Shown: piece by piece, positions 9,308 through 18,178 of the stretch | How the letters are laid out: each line of letters starts with the position of its first letter | Numbering within the stretch: position 1 is the first letter of the stretch | Assembly: GCA_012513605.1 (NCBI GenBank) | Contig: JAAZBV010000032.1 | Coordinates: forward strand, 1 to 53,886 | Direction: 5' to 3' | DNA length: 53,886 bases | Source: Desulfatiglans sp. | GTDB taxonomy: Bacteria > Desulfobacterota > DSM-4660 > Desulfatiglandales > HGW-15 | Made by a program: the position numbers and the translations under genes | Notes under the pieces: generated by a model | Databases searched by the model: none | The model's input: the letters and a program-made list of their open reading frames with translations, nothing else | Told to the model about the DNA's origin: nothing

Positions 9308-10516
9308 CTACATATTATCCTCTTCAACAGCATCCCTTAGCCTGTCAGAAAAATCAGGGATGGCTGCCTCTATCCTCACCCAGGCGCTGAGCATGGGGAT
9401 ACCTACCGGATCCTTTACAAACTCTTCCATTGCCACCTTTAAGGAGACAACAAAGGCCTCTATAGCCTCAATCTCATTATGACGGTCATAGGCAAGCCCA
9501 TTCAATAAAGAGAGTGCATTGTATTTTTCAATGGCAATACGCGCGTCCTGTGTGTAGGATGTCAGGAGGGTCCTGAAAAATGACTGGCTAAACATTATGC
9601 CATCCTGGCTCAGCACCCTGAACAGAGCCATTGCAATATCTGTTGCCATACGAATAAGCCCCTTGTCCGGTTTGCTTTTTTCAAGAACCTGATGCTTGTG
9701 TTCATAGGTGTTGCTTATCTCCACCTGGCATATCCTGTTTACTGATGTCATCTGGTAAACCTCGCTTAACATCGATACCTCAAGACCCCATGTGGGAGAT
9801 ATCCTGATCCTGCGCGCGAGGTTGCATACAAAGGCAAACTCACCTGAAAGGGCATAGCGAAAATCTGAGAGATAATCTATGAATGCATTATACCCGAGAA
9901 TACGTTTTATTGATTTGATAAGCGGCATATAAAAGAGGCGTGTCACACGGCCATAAAGCCTGTCTGTCACCCTTGCATAGTAACCCTTACTGAATTCAAA
10001 ATCCATAGCCGGATGAACCACAGGATAAATTAACCTTGCAAGCATCTCTTTACTGTAATTAACTATATCGCAGTCATGAAGGGCAATGGCATCCACATAG
10101 GGATCAGCAAGTATATAACCCATGGTCATCCATACAGACCTGCCCTTGCCTTGCTGGCCAAGTGTAAAATCTGAATCCTTCAGTTCCTGAAGGAGGTTTT
10201 TTATCCTTCGTCCATCATGCCAAACGATTCGTACATTGGATGGCAATGGGGTCATTATCTCTTTGATCTTTTTAAACTGGTCTTCATCTGCCTGATCCAG
10301 AGATAAAACGATCTTATGTAGATACTCCACCTCCATAAGATTCTTAATAATATTAGGCATTGCAGGGCCGTCGAATTCAGAGACCAGGGCAGGCAGAAGC
10401 AGGACCATATTTTTGTCTTTGGAAATATCCTTTAACTCTCTGTTAAAGTCTGAGGCATCCCTGTTTATCAGGTTTTGCAGTGTAGTAATAATCCCGCTTT
10501 CACTGAAATCGGTCAT
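9308..10516 (-). CDS. Glucosyl-3-phosphoglycerate synthase-like glycosyltransferase (GT81 type)
   Basis: About 402 residues. A GT-A fold is suggested by an N-terminal nucleotide-sugar domain, the GKG motif (GQQGKGRSVW) and the DxD-like metal site HDCDIV. The block FSKGYYARV...GRVTRLF, followed by SGEFAF and the later GLEV..E and EHKHQ segments, matches the signature seen in GpgS enzymes. GpgS transfers glucose from a nucleotide donor to 3-phosphoglycerate, the first step to glucosylglycerate. The start at 10516 is chosen because GGGAGGT lies just before it, inside the end of the upstream gene, leaving a one-base gap. Last gene of a three-gene unit with another transferase and a phosphatase. 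Family is fairly sure; donor and product are inferred. Confidence 0.75.
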   Translation of the reverse strand: MTDFSESGIITTLQNLINRDASDFNRELKDISKDKNMVLLLPALVSEFDGPAMPNIIKNLMEVEYLHKIVLSLDQADEDQFKKIKEIMTPLPSNVRIVWHDGRRIKNLLQELKDSDFTLGQQGKGRSVWMTMGYILADPYVDAIALHDCDIVNYSKEMLARLIYPVVHPAMDFEFSKGYYARVTDRLYGRVTRLFYMPLIKSIKRILGYNAFIDYLSDFRYALSGEFAFVCNLARRIRISPTWGLEVSMLSEVYQMTSVNRICQVEISNTYEHKHQVLEKSKPDKGLIRMATDIAMALFRVLSQDGIMFSQSFFRTLLTSYTQDARIAIEKYNALSLLNGLAYDRHNEIEAIEAFVVSLKVAMEEFVKDPVGIPMLSAWVRIEAAIPDFSDRLRDAVEEDNM

Positions 10517-10517
10517 T

Positions 10518-11783
10518 TTATGCACCTCCCTTTCTGTTCCATATCTCAATCATATACCCTTTTAAATCCTCAAAGCATTTAGCCTGTGCCTCGAAATGGT
10601 CTTCTGCCTCCTTAGCATTTTTATCCTTTAATTCATTCACAAGCGAGGCTATGCGTGCGTAATAAAGGGGGATCATCGTGTCAAGCACTTTGAAACGCTG
10701 TCTGGGCGATGCATGGAACGTACCTGCATACTGATAAACAATTTTAACCCATGTCTCAATCGGCAGGTTGAACTGATCCGGTTTATCGACGATGGCAAGA
10801 TCATTTATCGACTTCATGTCGTTTTCTTCAATTATATTCTGCCATACCCCGCTGAAGTTCTTCATGCCTACCTTGAAATATTCAATAAGGCTTAAATGGT
10901 CGATCTCAAATGGCTCGGCCTCCTGCCCAGCCGCTTCCCCGATGGATGGCACATCCTTTGATCCTTTCACATTCATCCAGTACTCCTGGTACTGCGTCAT
11001 AAGCTGGAATGTTGTACCCACGACCTGCCTGAACATGGGGCCAAGATCAGCAGTTGGGTCTTTATGTCCATGAACCTTTGCCCCGAGCTTCGCCTGGCAG
11101 ATCCTGAAACCGCCAACAATCGCCGATGTTGTCATCCATATATCAATGCCAAACTTTGCTACATCGGTCTCCCATACATCCTGATTAAGGTAATACCTGA
11201 CAAGGGCTGGCGATACCCCAAAATCTCCGCCGATCGGCTGCCGTATCTTCTGGCCATACAGCGCCCTGGTAAGATTATATGCGATGGTATTGGTAATGGT
11301 GCCATCAAGTTTATACCTGTTATAATCAGGTGCAACAAAGTCATATCCATCCATTACAGGATCAATCAGGCTCTTAATCCATTCAGGGGTGATTGACATC
11401 AGGTCAGAGTCAAAAAATGCCACTGCCCTTGCCTTCAGAAAGGCCGCAATCTCAAGAACAGCCCTTAACCCTGACCCCTTGCCTGGCAGCCCCCTGTAAA
11501 TTGTGACTATGCTGTCAATATTGTATGACTTTGGATCAACGAGCCTTGCTACCTCTCTCGTATCATCAGTGGATCCGCCATCAGAGACGACAATAAATGC
11601 CCTGTGGTCAGGGTAATGCCGTTTAATCCCCTTAAAGATCATTTTGAGTACGTTTTCAATTGACTGGGCGCTGGAAAATGATGGCACGCCGACCACTATA
11701 TCTGCATGATCCATCTGTTCTATTTTATTTCGTACGTGCTGCCTTAATGCTGTGGAAAATCTCATAGCTGATGTCATTCTCAT
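10518..11783 (-). CDS. Family-2-like glycosyltransferase of the osmolyte cluster
   Basis: A 421-residue GT-A glycosyltransferase. Motifs seen are ADIVVGVPSFSSA (first strand), VSDGGSTDDT (nucleotide binding), LPGKGSGLRA, and the DxD site FFDSDL, then RQPIGGDFGVS and a helical C-terminal half. No membrane segment is present, so it is probably a soluble enzyme. Lying between a phosphatase and a GpgS-like gene, it may add a second sugar to glucosyl-3-phosphoglycerate, as MggA does in the mannosylglucosylglycerate pathway, or be a related phosphoglycerate-glycosyltransferase. The specificity is inferred from context only. Confidence 0.7.
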   Translation of the reverse strand: MRMTSAMRFSTALRQHVRNKIEQMDHADIVVGVPSFSSAQSIENVLKMIFKGIKRHYPDHRAFIVVSDGGSTDDTREVARLVDPKSYNIDSIVTIYRGLPGKGSGLRAVLEIAAFLKARAVAFFDSDLMSITPEWIKSLIDPVMDGYDFVAPDYNRYKLDGTITNTIAYNLTRALYGQKIRQPIGGDFGVSPALVRYYLNQDVWETDVAKFGIDIWMTTSAIVGGFRICQAKLGAKVHGHKDPTADLGPMFRQVVGTTFQLMTQYQEYWMNVKGSKDVPSIGEAAGQEAEPFEIDHLSLIEYFKVGMKNFSGVWQNIIEENDMKSINDLAIVDKPDQFNLPIETWVKIVYQYAGTFHASPRQRFKVLDTMIPLYYARIASLVNELKDKNAKEAEDHFEAQAKCFEDLKGYMIEIWNRKGGA

Positions 11784-11866
11784 TTACCTCCAGTTTTATT
11801 TCAGGTTATCACTTCAGGTTGCTACCGGCTACATCGTTAATAACCGGTGCAATACCTGTGGTTAAT

Positions 11867-12679
11867 TTATAGTTCATCCAATAGCCTGAATATAACATCA
11901 TTCCAGCCCTTTGCACCTGCATCTGTCGCCCTGATGAGGCCAGGCAGGCTTATGTCAGGGGATCCCTTCTCAGGGTTAGGTATAAGAACGGGGATATCAA
12001 CATTATTAAGCATTGGTATGTCATTGATGCTGTCACCCAGGCCAATTGTCAGATGTTTTTCTCCGATCTTTTGATCAAAGATTTTGCGGACTATCTTTAC
12101 AGCCTCTCCTTTATCCTGATACATGCCGATCATATGATAAAACCTTCCGCCTTTTGTAATTTTGATGCCACGCTTTATTGCAGCCTCCTGAAGCATGTAG
12201 ATGTCATCATCCCTTTCCAGTATAAAAGGTTCTGTATATTGCCGCTGCTTTGCATATTCCGCACTTTTAAGTGTAAGACCCGTCATGCCGGAGATCTCGC
12301 TCGCTGACATATCACCGAAACCGGTGATATTAAACTGATCCCTGATTTCTTCAATAAAGGCCCTTATCCTGCCATAAGATATACCTAACTGAATGGTCTG
12401 CGCAACCTGAAAGGGCGGTTCAGAAACCTCATTTTTTAAAAGAAAACTCGTGTATTTGTGAGGGAAAAATATTGCTGCTCCATTTTCCACAATAAACGGA
12501 TCATCTATCCCTATTTTAATCTGGAGGATCTCGGTCTCACTGTTAGTCTTACTGGTGGTAAGTATCAAAGGTATTGCGGACTGCCTGATTCTTTCAAGGG
12601 ATGGCAATGCCTCGACAAATGAGTAGTCATCGTGGTTTAACAGTGTGCCGTCCAAGTCTGTAAAAATAATGATATTCAT
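11867..12679 (-). CDS. HAD phosphatase, mannosyl/glucosyl-3-phosphoglycerate phosphatase-like
   Basis: A Cof/MPGP-type HAD phosphatase of 270 residues. Motif I is DLDGTLLNHDD, motif II is LTTSK, and motif IV is LGDSINDIPML. The cap and the phrase GGRFYHMIG are typical of mannosyl-3-phosphoglycerate phosphatases, which remove the phosphate in the last step of mannosyl- or glucosylglycerate synthesis. The start is put at the ATG (12679) that begins directly with MNIIIFTDLDG; an upstream TTG extends the frame by nine residues but has no better ribosome site. First gene of the cluster with two glycosyltransferases. Confidence 0.8.
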   Translation of the reverse strand: MNIIIFTDLDGTLLNHDDYSFVEALPSLERIRQSAIPLILTTSKTNSETEILQIKIGIDDPFIVENGAAIFFPHKYTSFLLKNEVSEPPFQVAQTIQLGISYGRIRAFIEEIRDQFNITGFGDMSASEISGMTGLTLKSAEYAKQRQYTEPFILERDDDIYMLQEAAIKRGIKITKGGRFYHMIGMYQDKGEAVKIVRKIFDQKIGEKHLTIGLGDSINDIPMLNNVDIPVLIPNPEKGSPDISLPGLIRATDAGAKGWNDVIFRLLDEL

Positions 12680-12852
12680 ATGGGGAGTATATCTGAGATC
12701 AGACAAAATTTGAAGGGAAAAGACCGGCAGTTGTCAGATTTAACTTGATGGTTTTATGCAACATATTTAGATGCCTGAATAATTATGACATTAAATAAAG
12801 TAGAAATATGCCTGTTGCAACCTGTAATTAAAACTCATGACTGATTATGGTG

Positions 12853-12881
12853 TTGAAACCTTGCTGTTAATTCTATATATA
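12853..12881 (+). promoter_or_regulatory. Sigma70-like promoter for the SDR gene
   Basis: TTGAAA (12853-12858), a 17-base spacer and TATATA (12876-12881) stand in AT-rich DNA before the SDR gene, whose ATG has AGGAGG about 8 bases upstream. By eye only. Confidence 0.4.
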
Positions 12882-12935
12882 AAATAAATACAATATAATA
12901 CGTGGATATGCTTTTATACTTTAGGAGGCAAAAAA

Positions 12936-13946
12936 ATGGGTGAAAATCTAAAGGGCAAGGTGGCGGTAGTAACAGGTTCAGGACAGGGCATAGGACGCAG
13001 CATTGCAATTGCAATGGCAAAAGAGGGCGCAAAGGTGGTTACAAATAACCGCAAACCCGGCTCCACCGGCTTTGCAATCATGGACGAATCTCTTGTTAAG
13101 AACCTCAAGAGTGAAGAAAAAGAGGCGCTTAAAAAGAAATCTGAAGAGGCAAAGGGTGATGCTGAAACCACTGCAAAGGCTATAAGAGATGCAGGAGGCG
13201 AGGCCGTAGCCTTTTTTGGTGATGCCAGTAATTTTAAAACAGCAGGGGAGCTTATCCAGACCGCAGTAGACAAGTTTGGTAAAATAGATATCCTTGTTAA
13301 TGTGGCTGGCACCTTTTCATTCAGCCCGATCTGGGAGATGAGCGAAGAGATGTGGGATCACGTGTGTGGTGTAAAGCCAAAGGCATATTTTAATACTATC
13401 CGGCATGCCCTGCCCCATATGATGAAGCAGAGGTCAGGCAGAATCGTCAACTGCACATCAGGGGCATTCAAGGGAGGAGGCATACGCCAGGCCCATTATT
13501 CCGCTGCCAATGCCGGTGTTGTTGGCCTTACATTCGCGGTGGCCCAGGAGGTGATAGAGTACGGCATCACCTGTAATGCCTTTGCCCCCAATGCACTTAC
13601 AAGGGCCTCCTTTGAGATAGATGCATATGAAAAGGCAATGCCAGAGGGCCAGGGCCCATGGGTCTTTAATAATTACAAGCTGCCTCTAAATATGAGCCCG
13701 AGTCCTGATGACCTGGCCCCTTTTATCTGTTATCTCTCCACGGATGATGCCTCACAGATCAGCGGATCGGTATTTTTTGTGGGCGGGCCGAGCATACATC
13801 TCTATTCCGAGGCTGAGTGGCAGAGTTCGCTTATCAAGTATGGTGGGAGATGGACAGTCGATGAACTTAAACAGCAGGTGCCCATGAACCTTATGGGCAT
13901 GCATAAAAGCTCTACCATGCAGATGTATGAAATGGCAAAAAAATAG
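12936..13946 (+). CDS. SDR-family protein with atypical active site
   Basis: A 336-residue Rossmann protein of the short-chain dehydrogenase/reductase family. Seen are the cofactor motif TGSGQGIG, NVAG, the catalytic Ser175 (NCTSG) and Tyr188, but the lysine of YxxxK is Asn192 (YSAANAG). A charged insertion of about 35 residues follows the second strand. The C-terminus extends about 50 residues beyond a typical 250-residue SDR. Without the lysine, proton relay and cofactor ribose binding should be weakened, so the enzyme may be inactive, altered, or use a different residue. Substrate unknown. Single gene with its own promoter and terminator. Confidence 0.85.
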   Translation: MGENLKGKVAVVTGSGQGIGRSIAIAMAKEGAKVVTNNRKPGSTGFAIMDESLVKNLKSEEKEALKKKSEEAKGDAETTAKAIRDAGGEAVAFFGDASNFKTAGELIQTAVDKFGKIDILVNVAGTFSFSPIWEMSEEMWDHVCGVKPKAYFNTIRHALPHMMKQRSGRIVNCTSGAFKGGGIRQAHYSAANAGVVGLTFAVAQEVIEYGITCNAFAPNALTRASFEIDAYEKAMPEGQGPWVFNNYKLPLNMSPSPDDLAPFICYLSTDDASQISGSVFFVGGPSIHLYSEAEWQSSLIKYGGRWTVDELKQQVPMNLMGMHKSSTMQMYEMAKK

Positions 13947-14027
13947 TAATGAAGCGTACCAACTGATTTAAAAAAAGAATCAAAGTCACGTTGCTTAAGC
14001 TGTTTTATAAGGATAATTCCAAATAAT

Positions 14028-14063
14028 AAAAAAGCGTCAGGTAAGCCCTGCTGACGCTTTTTT
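14028..14063. terminator. Bidirectional intrinsic terminator
   Basis: A 13-base stem (AAAAAAGCGTCAG and its exact complement) with a 10-base loop and T tract lies between the SDR gene and the convergent purQ. Confidence 0.9.
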
Positions 14064-14178
14064 ATTTCGATTAATCATTTTAACAGCCTGAGCATAACCC
14101 TTCCAGTGCAGGGCATCCCTTTTAGCGCCTGATAGTAAGGCGACAGGCAATATCAATGCCCAAGTGCACACGCATGTT

Positions 14179-14997
14179 TTATCTGTTCTGAATATATTGC
14201 ACAGCATTCCTGAATATTTTTATTCCCTCTCCCTCACTGTTTTCTATGCTTTTACCCGCCCTTGATAATGTCTCCTTTTTTCTGGTCCAGTCAGGGTGGT
14301 TCATGTATGAATTAAATGCCTCAGGGTGCGGCATAAGGCCGAATATCCTGCCTGTAGGGTCACATATGCCTGCGATATCCCTTGTAGAGCCATTCGGGTT
14401 TAATGGCCATGAGCCCTTTGCAGGTTTGCCTGCGTTATCAGCGTACTGCATCACCACCTGGTTATCCTTAAAAAGCCGCTCAATATCCTTTTCAGATGCA
14501 AAGAGCTTACCCTCACCATGTCTTACAGGGAGTTCAATGGTATCTATCCCCTTTGTGAATACACAGTTTGAAGCAGGGTTGACCTTGAGGTTCACCCAGC
14601 AGTCAATAAAGTTACCCCTGTCATTATTTGTTAAGGCCACACGTCTTTCAGCGTAGTTATTATCAAATCCCGGTAAGAGGCCAAGGTTAACAAGCGACTG
14701 AAACCCGTTGCATATGCCTATAACCAGGTTCCCCTTTTCAATGAAGCTGTTTATTCTGTCACCGATATTGTATTTGATCTTTGTTGCGAATATCACGCCT
14801 GCGCCGTGGTCATCGGCCCAACTGAAACCGCCACCAAATACAAGGATTTGATATTCATCGAGTATCTTACCTGAGTTATCAATCAGGTCATTTATGTGCA
14901 TCCTTAAGGGCTCTGCCCCTGCGAGTCTGAGGGCATACTCTGTTTCATTATCACAATTTAGCCCGTACCCGGTTAATATGATTGCCTTAACAGCCAT
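14179..14997 (-). CDS. purQ: Phosphoribosylformylglycinamidine synthase, glutaminase subunit (PurQ)
   Basis: A class I glutamine amidotransferase of 272 residues. The nucleophile Cys is in GICNGFQ and the catalytic His-Glu pair in PHPEAF. It releases ammonia from glutamine for the FGAM synthase reaction in purine synthesis. Its ATG overlaps the purL stop codon by one base (TAATG), so the two subunits are translationally coupled. It is longer than the Bacillus-type PurQ (about 227 residues) and is closer to the glutaminase domain of large PurL enzymes. Confidence 0.92.
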   Translation of the reverse strand: MAVKAIILTGYGLNCDNETEYALRLAGAEPLRMHINDLIDNSGKILDEYQILVFGGGFSWADDHGAGVIFATKIKYNIGDRINSFIEKGNLVIGICNGFQSLVNLGLLPGFDNNYAERRVALTNNDRGNFIDCWVNLKVNPASNCVFTKGIDTIELPVRHGEGKLFASEKDIERLFKDNQVVMQYADNAGKPAKGSWPLNPNGSTRDIAGICDPTGRIFGLMPHPEAFNSYMNHPDWTRKKETLSRAGKSIENSEGEGIKIFRNAVQYIQNR

Positions 14998-17990
14998 TAT
15001 AATAATCCTCCAAACCTCTTGTGGAAGCTGGTTTTAAGCTCTTTTATTTCCTCAGCCATGATCTCCATTCCGCCTGACCCTGTAATCCTGAAAATATTTG
15101 TATTCGTTACCCTGCCGACAAGTCCGGCTGGCATTCCCCTGAAGAGCCCTTCGAACCGCTCTTTTTTTGCCGGGTCAACAGTAACTATAAATCTCCCTGC
15201 TGACTCCGAGTAGAGTATCTTTGCATCTGGCAGGCCTGAGACATCGGGCACATTTTTTAAATCTATATCCATACCAGTTTCACCACCCATCGCAACCATT
15301 GCCAGGTGAACTGCAAGCCCGCCCCTTGAAACCGCGTGGGCAGAGGCTATCAACCCTTTTCCTATTGCCTCGCACATCTTTTTGTACAGGGGTATAAGCT
15401 CTTCTGTATTTACCTTTGGGACATTAACCCCTGTTTCTCCCATCATCTGGTAATACTCGCTTCCCCCAAGCTCATTCCTGGTCTGACCAAGGATATATAC
15501 AAGGTCTCCTGGTAACTTACTGTCCATTGTCACGCATTTTGCCGTATCCTTTATCACGCTGGATACAGTAAAAAGCAGGGTGGGAAGCCCTGATACCTTT
15601 CTTCTTTCTCCGTATGGCCCTTCAAGGTTTCCATCTATATACATGCTGTCCTTGCCGGAAAGGAGAGGTATCCCATATGCAAGGCAGTAATCCTTCAAGG
15701 CCCAGTTTGACCTTACAAGCTGGGCGGCCTTGTATTTGCCATCAGGGTTAGTCTCAGGGTGATACTGGACTGTGGGCCAGCAGAAGTTATCAACGCCGCC
15801 AAGATGTTCAAAGTCACCGCCAACTGCAATAACCTTTCTTACTGATTCATCTATTATATACCCTGTCATATGGTAGGTATCAATCTCAGATAAGAAAGGG
15901 TTGATGGTCTGTGATACTGCAATACCGGCAGGTGAATCAAGCACCGGTTTCACCACAGCGGCATCGCCCGGTATGTCTCTACCCTTACCAACAAGGGGTT
16001 TGATGATGCTCCCGCCCTGTACCTCATGGTCATATTGCCTCTGGATCCAGTTCTTAGAGCAGATATTCGGCCTTGCAAGCATGGCCTTAAGCATTTCGCC
16101 ATGATTTTTTGGCTCACTTATGACAGGTTCGTATAACCCCCTCATCTCAGGAGGGGTCCACTCCGCATCAAACACCCACTGGGGAAAATCAGACTGCATA
16201 AAATCCATGCTTATATAGGCACATGTCTTACCATTATAGTCGAGCCTCAGATAGCCTGAATCATTATATTCGCCTATTACAGTGGATTCCACCGCATGTT
16301 TTTTGCTAAGCTCCATGAACCTTTCAAGGTGTTTTGGCTTGACTGCGATGGTCATCCTCTCCTGTGATTCAGAGACCCATATCTCCCACTGGTCAAGCCC
16401 TTCATATTTGAGCGGCACCTTATCAAGGTCAACCCGGCAGCCGTTACTTAATGTGGCGGATTCCCCTATGGATGATGAAAGCCCTCCGCCCCCATTATCT
16501 GTAATAAATGCGATAAGCCCCTCATCCCTTGCCTCAAGCAGGAAATCGTGCATCTTTTTCTGTGTGTAGGGGTCTCCTATCTGTACATGCCCCGCAGGGG
16601 TGTGTTCACTGAAGACCTCGGATGATGCGGTAACACCGTGAATCCCGTCCTTGCCGACCCTTCCGCCAGACATGATAATCAGATCACCCGGTTCTGTCTT
16701 TTTAAGGTGTGAGGGCTCATTATCTACTGTTGCGGGCATAATGCCTAATGCAGTTACAAATACCAGGCACTTACCCATATACCCTTTGTCAAAGACCACC
16801 TGGCCGAATGGGGTTGGCACGCCGCTCTTGTTTCCGCCATCCTTCACCCCCTCTATCACTCCATCAAGCAGCCTTCTCGGGTGCAGATGTGGTTTAAGCG
16901 GGCCATTATAATCCCTGTCACCAACACAGTACCCATATATCCCTAAAATAAGTTTTGAACCCTTGCCTGTGCCAAGAGGGTCACGGTATATGCCCACAAT
17001 ACCTGTAATGGAACCTCCATATGCCTCCATGTTTGATGGACTGTTATGGGTTTCACCTGTAATGGTGTAGTTGTTCTTTTCGTCCAGACGTGCCACACCC
17101 GCATTATCCCATAAAACCGATACCACCCACTCCTTTTTATCCGCAAGCTCAAGGGTCGGGGCCTGTATGCAGCTCTTGAAGAGGTTATTCACCTCACTCT
17201 TTTCCCCTGTGGCGATATCAGTATAATTGAACATAGCGCGGAATGTATTGTGGTTGCAATGGTCGCTTCTGGACTGTGATATATATTCAATCTCAACATC
17301 AGTAGGCTCATCAAGCCCTACCTTCTTGCGCTCAGAGCGGATATCTTCTCTTAGAAAATATTGCCTGATAGTCGGGATATCCCTCTCCTGAAGGGCAAGG
17401 TTCCTCTCCCCTGATATCCTTTTTAACTCTTCATCAGAGCCGATGGATATGGTGTTTGACTTTGGCACATGATCAAGCCTGACACTCGGGATGATTATCC
17501 CTATGCCCTTCTCTTTGTCCCACTCCTTTTTAGAGTAGATCCTGTATTGCTGGATAATATCGTTTGAGAGTATTTCCGAGGCTATTTTCATTGCCCCTGC
17601 TTCATCAATACCGCCCCGTATTTCATAGAGTTTGGATGTGTATACAGCCCCCCCCCTATTAAATGGCCTTTTAAGAAAATCCTCTATCGCCTCCACTGCT
17701 GTGCTCCCGGCAGTGTCCCTTACACCGGGCCTGTAACCCACCCATATAAGCCAGTCAAAACCGGTCGCCATGGGTGAGAATGAAGATAGCTCTGTTACCG
17801 GGTTGGTGAATATCTCTCTCCTGATCGCCTCAAGATCTTTTTCACTGAGGTCTGCGTCTATAGTCAGTATCTTTATTACGCGTATATCATTAACCCCGAG
17901 GCCAAAGTAATCATTTGCCTTCTTTTTTATGTTATTACCCTCTGCATCGGGTAACTCCTTTTTCAGTCGTATTTCAAGTCTAAAGGCCAT
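14997..17990 (-). CDS. purL: Phosphoribosylformylglycinamidine synthase, PurS-PurL fusion
   Basis: At 997 residues this is longer than Bacillus-type PurL (about 740) and lacks the glutaminase domain of the E. coli enzyme (about 1295). The first 80 residues (MAFRLEIRLKKELPDAEG...) resemble PurS, so this appears to be a PurSL fusion that works with the separate PurQ just downstream. The ATP/FGAR domains are recognised by TGETHNSPS, DNGGGGLSSSIGESAT and the late GGLAVHLAMVAMGG motif. The reaction is FGAR + ATP + glutamine to FGAM, cytosolic, step 4 of purine synthesis. The ribosome site before the ATG is weak. Confidence 0.92.
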   Translation of the reverse strand: MAFRLEIRLKKELPDAEGNNIKKKANDYFGLGVNDIRVIKILTIDADLSEKDLEAIRREIFTNPVTELSSFSPMATGFDWLIWVGYRPGVRDTAGSTAVEAIEDFLKRPFNRGGAVYTSKLYEIRGGIDEAGAMKIASEILSNDIIQQYRIYSKKEWDKEKGIGIIIPSVRLDHVPKSNTISIGSDEELKRISGERNLALQERDIPTIRQYFLREDIRSERKKVGLDEPTDVEIEYISQSRSDHCNHNTFRAMFNYTDIATGEKSEVNNLFKSCIQAPTLELADKKEWVVSVLWDNAGVARLDEKNNYTITGETHNSPSNMEAYGGSITGIVGIYRDPLGTGKGSKLILGIYGYCVGDRDYNGPLKPHLHPRRLLDGVIEGVKDGGNKSGVPTPFGQVVFDKGYMGKCLVFVTALGIMPATVDNEPSHLKKTEPGDLIIMSGGRVGKDGIHGVTASSEVFSEHTPAGHVQIGDPYTQKKMHDFLLEARDEGLIAFITDNGGGGLSSSIGESATLSNGCRVDLDKVPLKYEGLDQWEIWVSESQERMTIAVKPKHLERFMELSKKHAVESTVIGEYNDSGYLRLDYNGKTCAYISMDFMQSDFPQWVFDAEWTPPEMRGLYEPVISEPKNHGEMLKAMLARPNICSKNWIQRQYDHEVQGGSIIKPLVGKGRDIPGDAAVVKPVLDSPAGIAVSQTINPFLSEIDTYHMTGYIIDESVRKVIAVGGDFEHLGGVDNFCWPTVQYHPETNPDGKYKAAQLVRSNWALKDYCLAYGIPLLSGKDSMYIDGNLEGPYGERRKVSGLPTLLFTVSSVIKDTAKCVTMDSKLPGDLVYILGQTRNELGGSEYYQMMGETGVNVPKVNTEELIPLYKKMCEAIGKGLIASAHAVSRGGLAVHLAMVAMGGETGMDIDLKNVPDVSGLPDAKILYSESAGRFIVTVDPAKKERFEGLFRGMPAGLVGRVTNTNIFRITGSGGMEIMAEEIKELKTSFHKRFGGLL

Positions 17991-18124
17991 TTCTGGTTCC
18001 CTGTTCCTTTAAATGTTTATATCTATTCAATAATTGCCGATCTGTATAATCAGGTATCAATCAGATATTGAGACTTTAATGAAAATATTCGTCTGAGTCA
18101 ATAAGGTATAAAACATTATTTGGG

Positions 18125-18153
18125 TTGAAATCAATATCCATAATGTCTATATT
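18125..18153 (+). promoter_or_regulatory. Sigma70-like promoter of the ClpX-like/heme operon
   Basis: TTGAAA (18125-18130), exactly 17 bases, then TATATT (18148-18153). A start of transcription near 18160 would give a leader of about 20 bases containing the GAGGG ribosome site. Confidence 0.5.
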
Positions 18154-18162
18154 TTGACATTA
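18141..18162. promoter_or_regulatory. Palindromic operator candidate overlapping the -10 box
   Basis: TAATGTC (18141-18147) and GACATTA (18156-18162) form a perfect 7-8-7 palindrome that covers the -10 element. This placement fits a repressor site. The regulator is unknown; no regulator gene is next to it. Confidence 0.5.
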
Positions 18163-18178
18163 AAATAAAGAGGGTTAT

